DNA of 64,000 nucleotides from Leuctra nigra (taxonomy: Eukaryota; Arthropoda; Insecta; Plecoptera; Leuctridae): assembly GCA_934045905.1 (NCBI GenBank), contig OW203767.1:20711073-20775072 (forward strand). Direction: 5' to 3'. The notes below the pieces were generated by a model. That model did no database searches, was not told the origin of the DNA, and saw only the letters and a program-made list of their open reading frames with translations. The position numbers were made by a program, and so were the translations under genes. This document shows positions 56,701 through 64,000 of this stretch, one piece after another; positions within the stretch are counted from its first letter, which is position 1, and each line of letters begins with the position of its first letter.

Positions 56701-59700
56701 GCGAACATGCGACAACTGTGGTGGGACGAGGAACTAGAGACGATTGCGCGCAGATGGGCGAGACAGTGCACCTATGAACATGATAAATGCAGGAACAGAT
56801 GTTAGTTGTGTATATTGAAGAATTAGTTCAAGGTTATCATATGAAATGTAGAAATTTTCTGACAATCTCAGATGGGATGATGTTATGTATGAACTGCAAA
56901 TTTAAAAGATTTGACCTCCGGTGGGATTTGAGCCCATGACCTTTAGATTGCCGGTCTAATGCTCTACCAACTGAGCTACGGAGAATCCTTCAAATTTGCA
57001 GCTTTTATAACCCATATGACTTGTACAAGCTCAGGAAGTGATGATGCAATCTAAAGGTCATGGGCTCAAATCCCACCGGAGATCAAATCTTTTAAATTTG
57101 CAATTTTTTTTTGTCTGGGGCTTAACGTCGCACTGTTCTGCAGCGAGGCTAATGGCGACGGATGAATGGTTATGAGGATGATTGGGAGATGATGGTGAAG
57201 AGTAGGTAAGGATGGAGGGTGGGAAGGAGGTGGTCGTGGCCTATTAGTAGGGTACCTTCCAAGCATTTGCCTGTCGACTAAGGAAATACCACGAAAAAAC
57301 CCCAGTCAGGAAGGACGGCCGCGGGATCGAACCCGGGCCTCCGGAATACAAGTTCAGTGCGTTAACCACTCAGCCAACCTGCCAACCCTTATACTTAATT
57401 TAACTCAATTTTAACCATTTTGGAACGTTTTTGACATGATGTGTGTATTTAGAATGTTTTTTCACATATTATTTTAAATGGGCTTATTTTCTTAGATCAT
57501 CTGATCATCTCATCTTATCATCTGACCTTTGTGTGCACAAACGGTTGTGTAAAAACAAATGTTGGTTACGTTCTTACGCCACCATTTGTAGTATTGAAAA
57601 TAATATTAGGTCCACCATTGATAATGATAAATTCAGGAACAGATGCTAGTTGAATATGAAAGAATAGTGACCATATTATAATTAATTCAAGATTATCTTT
57701 AGCTACACATTTCGCCTTTTGCGTGAACAAACGGTTGCGTAAAAACAAATATTGGCTACCAACTTCTGCCACCATTTGTTATATTCTAAAAAAAAAAAAA
57801 AATCATGTTTACCATATTTTTATGACTTTTTACAATGAAGTTAAATTAACGGTCATTTTACACGGTTCATTACAGGTTTTCATAATTACACAAATCTTCA
57901 TTTATATAATTTGTTTTAGTATTTGTTTCCTTTATAACCATCTGCGTTTGAGTATACCTACTTGAACATGTACTTTTGAACCATCAAACACGTTTAAACA
58001 TGAAAAATACGTTATTTAACATCTTTAGTCGAAATAAGAAGTCAACATCGATATTCAAAGTTTGTGCTACTAGAAGCAAAAGTGGACAAAATTTAGACAT
58101 TATTCGTTTTGGCACAAATATTTCAATTAGAAAGAGTAATTAATATTGCCTAGGCAGACTCAAGAAGCAGTAATTTAATATTTAACACGTTCTTACTAAT
58201 TCTGATGATTAAAAAGCTATGACGTTAGCAATATTAACTTAGGCGTCCAGTCGACGAGTCATTCATATGGGCAGCTGGGGGAAATGTGGTATCATCTAAT
58301 ATTCACAGCATCCGTACCAATACACTGAGCGACCTGCGGTTGCACTGAGTAATTAAGAACATATTTGATGAAAACTATAAAATTAATATTTTAAAGTTGA
58401 AAATGACTGCATTCCACATGATTCAATAAAACATCAAATAAAATTATATTTTGTGAATGTCATAATTATGTCACAAACTTATAATTTGGGACTAACCATG
58501 TTGACCGAGCAATTACCTCTAAACTTTGAATGATATGTACTAAGTGACTTGCATGTCTGTGTAGTCTACGGTGACTCTGTGGGACAGAACCTGCTGCTAA
58601 CATACCTGAACCTGGACGGAGGCCCCAACCACCCTCTCAGCAACCTCATCAGGGTGTTCTATGAGGTCTACATGATATGTACTTGCATGTCTGCGTAGAC
58701 TACGGTGACTCTGTGGGACAGAACCTGCTGCTAACATACCTGAACCTGGACGGAGGCCCCAACCACCCTCTCAGCAACCTCATCAGGGTGTTCTATGAGG
58801 TCTACATGATATGTACTTGCATGTCTGCGTAGTCTACGGTGACTCTGTGGGACAGAACCTGCAGCTAACATACCTGAACCTGGACGGAGGCCCCAACCAC
58901 CCTCTCAGCAACCTCATCAGGGTGTTCTATGAGGTCTACATGATATGTACTTGCATGTCTGTGTAGACTACGGTGACTCTGTGGGACAGAACCTGCTGCT
59001 AACATACCTGAACCTGGACGGAGGCCCCAACCACCCTCTCAGCAACCTCATCAGGGTGTTCTATGAGGTCTACATGATATGTACTTGCATGTCTGTGTAG
59101 TCTACGGTGACTCTGTGGGACAGAACCTGCTGCTAACATACCTGAACCTGGACGGAGGCCCCAACCACCCTCTGAGCAACCTCATCAGGGTGTTCTATGA
59201 GGTCTACATGATATGTACTTGCATGTCTGTGTAGTCTACGGTGACTCTGTGGGACAGAACCTGCTGCTAACATACCTGAACCTGGACGGAGGCCCCAACC
59301 ACCCTCTCAGCAACCTCATCAGGGTGTTCTATGAGGTCTACATGATATGTACTTGCATGTCTGCGTAGACTACGGTGACTCTGTGGGACAGAACCTGCTG
59401 CTAACATACCTGAACCTGGACGGAGGCCCCAACCACCCTCTCAGCAACCTCATCAGGGTGTTCTATGAGGTCTACATGATATGTACTTGCATGTCTGCGT
59501 AGTCTACGGTGACTCTGTGGGACAGAACCTGCTGCTAACATACCTGAACCTGGACGGAGGCCCCAACCTCCCTCTCAGCAACCTCATCAGGGTGTTCTAT
59601 GAGGTCTACATGATATGTACTTGCATGTCTGTGTAGACTACGGTGACTCTGTGGGACAGAACCTGCTGCTAACATACCTGAACCTGGACGGAGGCCCCAA

Positions 59701-62700
59701 CCACCCTCTCAGCAACCTCATCAGGGTGTTCTATGAGGTCTACATGATATGTACTTGCATGTCTGCGTAGACTACGGTGACTCTGTGGGACAGAACCTGC
59801 TGCTAACATACCTGAACCTGGACGGAGGCCCCAACCACCCTCTCAGCAACCTCATCAGGGTGTTCTATGAGGTCTACATGATATGTACTTGCATGTCTGT
59901 GTAGACTACGGTGACTCTGTGGGACAGAACCTGCTGCTAACATACCTGAACCTGGACGGAGGCCCCAACCACCCTCTGAGCAACCTCATCAGGGTGTTCT
60001 ATGAGGTCTACATGATATGTACTTGCATGTCTGCGTAGACTATGGTGACTCTGTGGGACAGAACCTGCTGCTAACATACCTGAACCTGGACGGAGGCCCC
60101 AACCACCCTCTCAGCAACCTCATCAGGGTGTTCTATGAGGTCTACATGATATGTACTTGCATGTCTGCGTAGACTACGGTGACTCTGTGGGACAGAACCT
60201 GCTGCTAACATACCTGAACCTGGACGGAGGCCCCAACCACCCTCTCAGCAACCTCATCAGGGTGTTCTATGAGGTCTACATGATATGTATTTGCATGTCT
60301 GCGTAGACTACGGTGACTCTGTGGGACAGAACCTGCTGCTAACATACCTGAACCTGGACGGAGGCCCCAACCACCCTCTCAGCAACCTCATCAGGGTGTT
60401 CTATGAGGTCTACATGATATGTACTTGCATGTCTGCGTAGACTACGGTGACTCTGTGGGACAGAACCTGCTGCTAACATACCTGAACCTGGACGGAGGCC
60501 CCAACCACTCTCTCAGCAACCTCATCAGGGTGTTCTATGAGGTCTACATGATATGTACTTGCATGTCTGTGTAGTCTACGGTGACTCTGTGGGACAGAAC
60601 CTGCTGCTAACATACCTGAACCTGGACGGAGGCCCCAACCACCCTCTCAGCAACCTCATCAGGGTGTTCTATGAGGTCTACATGATATGTACTTGCATGT
60701 CTGTGTAGTCTACGGTGACTCTGTGGGACAGAACTTGCTGCTAACATACCTGAACCTGGACGGAGGCCCCAACCACCCTCTCAGCAACCTCATCAGGGTG
60801 TTCTATGAGGTCTACATGATATGTACTTGCATGTCTGCGTAGACTACGGTGACTCTGTGGGACAGAACCTGCTGCTAACATACCTGAACCTGGACGGAGG
60901 CCCCAACCACCCTCTCAGCAACCTCATCAGGGTGTTCTATGAGGTCTACATGATATGTACTTGCATGTCTGTGTAGACTACGGTGACTCTGTGGGACAGA
61001 ACCTGCTGCTAACATACCTGAACCTGGACGGAGGCCCCAACCACCCTCTCAGCAACCTCATCAGGGTGTTCTATGAGGTCTACATGATATGTACTTGCAT
61101 GTCTGCGTAGACTACGGTGACTCTGTGGGACAGAACCTGCTGCTAACATACCTGAACCTGGACGGAGGCCCCAACCACCCTCTCAGCAACCTCATCAGGG
61201 TGTTCTATGAGGTCTACATGATATGTACTTGCATGTCTGTGTAGACTACGGTGACTCTGTGGGACAGAACCTGCTGCTAACATACCTGAACCTGGACGGA
61301 GGCCCCAACCACCCTCTCAGCAACCTCATCAGGGTGTTCTATGAGGTCTACATGATATGTACTTGCATGTCTGTGTAGACTACGGTGACTCTGTGGGACA
61401 GAACCTGCTGCTAACATACCTGAACCTGGACAGAGGCCCCAACCACCCTCTCAGCAACCTCATCAGGGTGTTCTATGAGGTCTACATGATATGTACTTGC
61501 ATGTCTGCGTAGACTACGGTGACTCTGTGGGACAGAACCTGCTGCTAACATACCTGAACCTGGACGGAGGCCCCAACCACCCTCTCAGCAACCTCATCAG
61601 GGTGTTCTATGAGGTCTACATGATATGTACTTGCATGTCTGCGTAGACTACGGTGACTCTGTGGGACAGAACCTGCTGCTAACATACCTGAACCTGGACG
61701 GAGGCCCCAACCACCCTCTCAGCAACCTCATCAGGGTGTTCTATGAGGTCTACATGATATGTACTTGCATGTCTGTGTAGACTACGGTGACTCTGTGGGA
61801 CAGAACCTGCTGCTAACATACCTGAACCTGGACGGAGGCCCCAACCACCCTCTCAGCAACCTCATCAGGGTGTTCTATGAGGTCTACATGATATGTACTT
61901 GCATGTCTGTGTAGTCTACGGTGACTCTGTGGGACAGAACCTGCTGCTAACATACCTGAACCTGGACGGAGGCCCCAACCACCCTCTGAGCAACCTCATC
62001 AGGGTGTTCTATGAGGTCTACATGATATGTACTTGCATGTCTGTGTAGTCTACGGTGACTCTGTGGGACAGAACCTGCTGCTAACATACCTGAACCTGGA
62101 CGGAGGCCCCAACCACCCTCTCAGCAACCTCATCAGGGTGTTCTATGAGGTCTACATGATATGTACTTGCATGTCTGCGTAGACTACGGTGACTCTGTGG
62201 GACAGAACCTGCTGCTAACATACCTGAACCTGGACGGAGGCCCCAACCACCCTCTCAGCAACCTCATCAGGGTGTTCTATGAGGTCTACATGATATGTAC
62301 TTGCATGTCTGCGTAGTCTACGGTGACTCTGTGGGACAGAACCTGCTGCTAACATACCTGAACCTGGACGGAGGCCCCAACCACCCTCTCAGCAACCTCA
62401 TCAGGGTGTTCTATGAGGTCTACATGATATGTACTTGCATGTCTGTGTAGACTACGGTGACTCTGTGGGACAGAACCTGCTGCTAACATACCTGAACCTG
62501 GACGGAGGCCCCAACCACCCTCTCAGCAACCTCATCAGGGTGTTCTATGAGGTCTACATGATATGTACTTGCATGTCTGCGTAGACTACGGTGACTCTGT
62601 GGGACAGAACCTGCTGCTAACATACCTGAACCTGGACGGAGGCCCCAACCACCCTCTCAGCAACCTCATCAGGGTGTTCTATGAGGTCTACATGATATGT

Positions 62701-64000
62701 ACTTGCATGTCTGTGTAGACTACGGTGACTCTGTGGGACAGAACCTGCTGCTAACATACCTGAACCTGGACGGAGGCCCCAACCACCCTCTGAGCAACCT
62801 CATCAGGGTGTTCTATGAGGTCTACATGATATGTACTTGCATGTCTGCGTAGACTATGGTGACTCTGTGGGACAGAACCTGCTGCTAACATACCTGAACC
62901 TGGACGGAGGCCCCAACCACCCTCTCAGCAACCTCATCAGGGTGTTCTATGAGGTCTACATGATATGTACTTGCATGTCTGCGTAGACTACGGTGACTCT
63001 GTGGGACAGAACCTGCTGCTAACATACCTGAACCTGGACGGAGGCCCCAACCACCCTCTCAGCAACCTCATCAGGGTGTTCTATGAGGTCTACATGATAT
63101 GTATTTGCATGTCTGCGTAGACTACGGTGACTCTGTGGGACAGAACCTGCTGCTAACATACCTGAACCTGGACGGAGGCCCCAACCACCCTCTCAGCAAC
63201 CTCATCAGGGTGTTCTATGAGGTCTACATGATATGTACTTGCATGTCTGTGTAGTCTACGGTGACTCTGTGGGACAGAACCTGCTGCTAACATACCTGAA
63301 CCTGGACGGAGGCCCCAACCACCCTCTCAGCAACCTCATCAGGGTGTTCTATGAGGTCTACATGATATGTACTTGCATGTCTGTGTAGTCTACGGTGACT
63401 CTGTGGGACAGAACTTGCTGCTAACATACCTGAACCTGGACGGAGGCCCCAACCACCCTCTCAGCAACCTCATCAGGGTGTTCTATGAGGTCTACATGAT
63501 ATGTACTTGCATGTCTGCGTAGACTACGGTGACTCTGTGGGACAGAACCTGCTGCTAACATACCTGAACCTGGACGGAGGCCCCAACCACCCTCTCAGCA
63601 ACCTCATCAGGGTGTTCTATGAGGTCTACATGATATGTACTTGCATGTCTGTGTAGACTACGGTGACTCTGTGGGACAGAACCTGCTGCTAACATACCTG
63701 AACCTGGACGGAGGCCCCAACCACCCTCTCAGCAACCTCATCAGGGTGTTCTATGAGGTCTACATGATATGTACTTGCATGTCTGCGTAGACTACGGTGA
63801 CTCTGTGGGACAGAACCTGCTGCTAACATACCTGAACCTGGACGGAGGCCCCAACCACCCTCTCAGCAACCTCATCAGGGTGTTCTATGAGGTCTACATG
63901 ATATGTACTTGCATGTCTGTGTAGACTACGGTGACTCTGTGGGACAGAACCTGCTGCTAACATACCTGAACCTGGACGGAGGCCCCAACCACCCTCTCAG
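53719..64000 (+). CDS. CAP5 (partial): Ag5-like CAP protein, cut by the window end
   Basis: Exons seen: 53719-53731, 54575-54696, 56551-56800, then exon 4, whose first portion is repeated from 58565 to the window end. Phases are 1, 0, 1. The leader MKYAVFQLITMVAVVGRTSAQ is followed by DYC-x3-C...HTMC. Exon 3 gives ILHHHNMYRSHVAMG (signature His present), MRQLWWDEELETIARRWARQC and HDKC. The start of exon 4 reads YGDSVGQNLL ... LIRVFYEVY, the counterpart of VGQN...WFDEV in CAP3 and CAP4. Exons 5 and 6 lie outside the window, so the GHYTQ motif cannot be checked. Exon 3 is the last unit of a 9-copy 83-bp array, and exon 4 is preceded by at least 41 acceptors 134 bp apart. Exon 1's ATG (TCATCATGAAA) and donor (GCAG|GTAAGT) are strong. 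Confidence 0.85.
53756..53840 (+). repeat. R3 copy in CAP5 intron 1
   Basis: 'aggaaaacgctcagtgtaac', 'gcgttgatgagcaagccttc' and 'gaatgtgaataagtgtga'. It begins about 25 bases after the exon 1 donor. Confidence 0.7.
55280..55410 (+). repeat. SINE 3' fragment in CAP5 intron 2
   Basis: 'gggaaggttccccactaata', 'ggccacgattgtcttcttcc' and 'cagatcagtgcgtcgtt' match the SINE body. The tRNA-like head is missing. Confidence 0.75.
55847..56601 (+). repeat. Array 3: 83-bp partial-exon tandem array at CAP5 exon 3
   Basis: Nine acceptors. The exon parts start at 55887, 55970, 56053, 56136, 56219, 56302, 56385, 56468 and 56551. Each unit contains an intron end (TTTACCGACTCATCTCATGTTG with CACCAG or CAGCAG) and the first ~50 bases of exon 3 to CTCCAAC. 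Decoys read TGTGGCGG (one TGTGGTGG) where the last copy reads TGTGGCCGG, so decoys leave the CAP frame and stop at a TAG in the next copy. The unit is 83 bp (not a multiple of 3), so identical peptides appear in rotating frames; these are not genes. Confidence 0.95.
56898..57108. repeat. Palindromic tRNA-like element in CAP5 intron 3
   Basis: The minus-strand block 56914-56985 folds as a near-complete cloverleaf: D arm GCTCAGTTGGTAGAGC, anticodon arm TTAGA-CCGGCAA-TCTAA, T arm GGG-CTCAAAT-CCC. The acceptor stem is 5-6 pairs. The loop lacks the usual T33 and the end pairs are mismatched. The 3' part is repeated inverted at about 57049-57108 ('gcaatctaaaggtcatgggc' ... 'ttaaatttgcaatt'), and a decayed relative is at 8919-8978. 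I call it a tRNA-derived repeat. Confidence 0.7.
57112..57392 (-). mobile_element. tRNA-derived SINE in CAP5 intron 3
   Basis: The most complete copy: minus-strand A box 'GGTTGGCTGAGTGGTTAACG', B box 'CCCGGGTTCGATCCCGCGGC', body and end as in 15925-16202. It directly abuts the palindromic tRNA-like element. Confidence 0.9.
57500..57800 (+). repeat. Duplicated intron block enclosing a dead copy of the exon 3/intron 3 junction
   Basis: 57624-57700 ('tgataaattcaggaacagat' then 'gctagttgaatatgaaagaa') is a diverged copy of 56779-56840, which holds the last exon 3 codons and donor. Its donor GT is changed to GC. Around it, 'acaaacggttgtgtaaaaac' (57539) and 'acaaacggttgcgtaaaaac' (57728), each followed by 'gccaccatttgt', form a direct repeat. 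Confidence 0.75.
58538..64000 (+). repeat. Array 4: 134-bp partial-exon tandem array at CAP5 exon 4, at least 41 copies
   Basis: Exon parts start at 58565 and then every 134 bases without exception to 63925 (40 intervals); the array continues past the window. Each unit has 3' intron sequence (about 'tatgtacttgcatgtctg(t/c)gtag') and the first ~110 bases of exon 4. Within each unit the CAP frame is open for 43 codons and ends on TAG, which is the acceptor AG of the next unit with its preceding T. Diagnostic single-base variants show a block of about 21 units repeated 2,814 bp away. No copy in the window continues into a full exon. Confidence 0.97.

Noticed and set aside
56914..56985. Functional tRNA gene on the minus strand
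   Set aside because: There are mismatches at the acceptor end and first T-stem pair, C at position 33, an inverted partial copy next to it and a decayed copy elsewhere, so a tRNA-derived repeat is more likely.
58538..64000. CRISPR-like regular array
   Set aside because: The units are contiguous with no variable spacers, the genome is eukaryotic, and the unit is a partial CAP exon with its splice acceptor.
47544..64000. Dismissing the four arrays as pure assembly error
   Set aside because: Copies carry ordered single-base variants, the 134-bp array shows a nested block duplication, and each array has a different unit. Artefact cannot be excluded from sequence alone but is not the simplest reading.

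Overview
The window looks like an AT-rich arthropod nuclear genome, most likely an insect. Genes have short exons with GT-AG introns. The intergenic DNA is full of tRNA-derived SINEs, a LINE remnant, foldback/MITE elements and microsatellites. The recognisable proteins are CAP-superfamily proteins of the insect antigen-5 type. A hemipteran host is a guess from the style of the repeats and is not shown. All exon models below were built by eye from reading frames, splice-site sequences and matching intron phases.

Layout. 1-6.5 kb: repeats, no gene recognised, one weak promoter/first-exon candidate near 4.54-4.67 kb. 6,524-8,648 (minus): one large GC-rich internal exon of an unidentified Ser/Arg/Asp-rich protein with repeated RRxS and TQT-type motifs. 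8.7-29.2 kb: about 20 kb of gene-poor DNA with many small inverted-repeat elements, SINEs and a LINE 3' end. 29.2-64 kb (plus): a head-to-tail cluster of five CAP (Ag5-like) genes, here called CAP1-CAP5, with CAP5 cut off by the window end.

The CAP genes share one plan. Exon 1 is tiny (ATG plus about three codons). Exon 2 encodes the signal peptide and a C-x3-C...HTMC-type N-terminus. Exon 3 carries the HNxxR helix, exon 4 the VGQN/WFDEV region, and exon 5 the GHYTQ motif and Cys-rich hinge. Exon 6 encodes a short hydrophobic tail. Intron phases are the same throughout: 1, 0, 1, 2, 1. CAP3 and CAP4 keep both signature histidines. CAP1 has lost the GHYTQ histidine, and CAP2 has lost both, although their frames are intact. 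The hydrophobic last exon suggests membrane or GPI tethering rather than free secretion.

The most unusual feature is in CAP4 and CAP5. Four exons are preceded by tandem arrays of a unit made of the intron's 3' end (with its AG acceptor) plus the first part of that exon: 137 bp x 8 before CAP4 exon 3, 78 bp x 9 before CAP4 exon 5, 83 bp x 9 before CAP5 exon 3, and 134 bp x at least 41 before CAP5 exon 4. Every upstream copy is a decoy 3' splice site that leads to a premature stop. Only the last copy continues into the full exon, which for CAP5 exon 4 lies beyond the window. The 134-bp array also has a higher-order structure: a block of about 21 units is duplicated 2,814 bp away. I see three explanations: recurrent partial-exon tandem duplication, a splicing-control device, or an assembly problem. 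The findings list tests for each.
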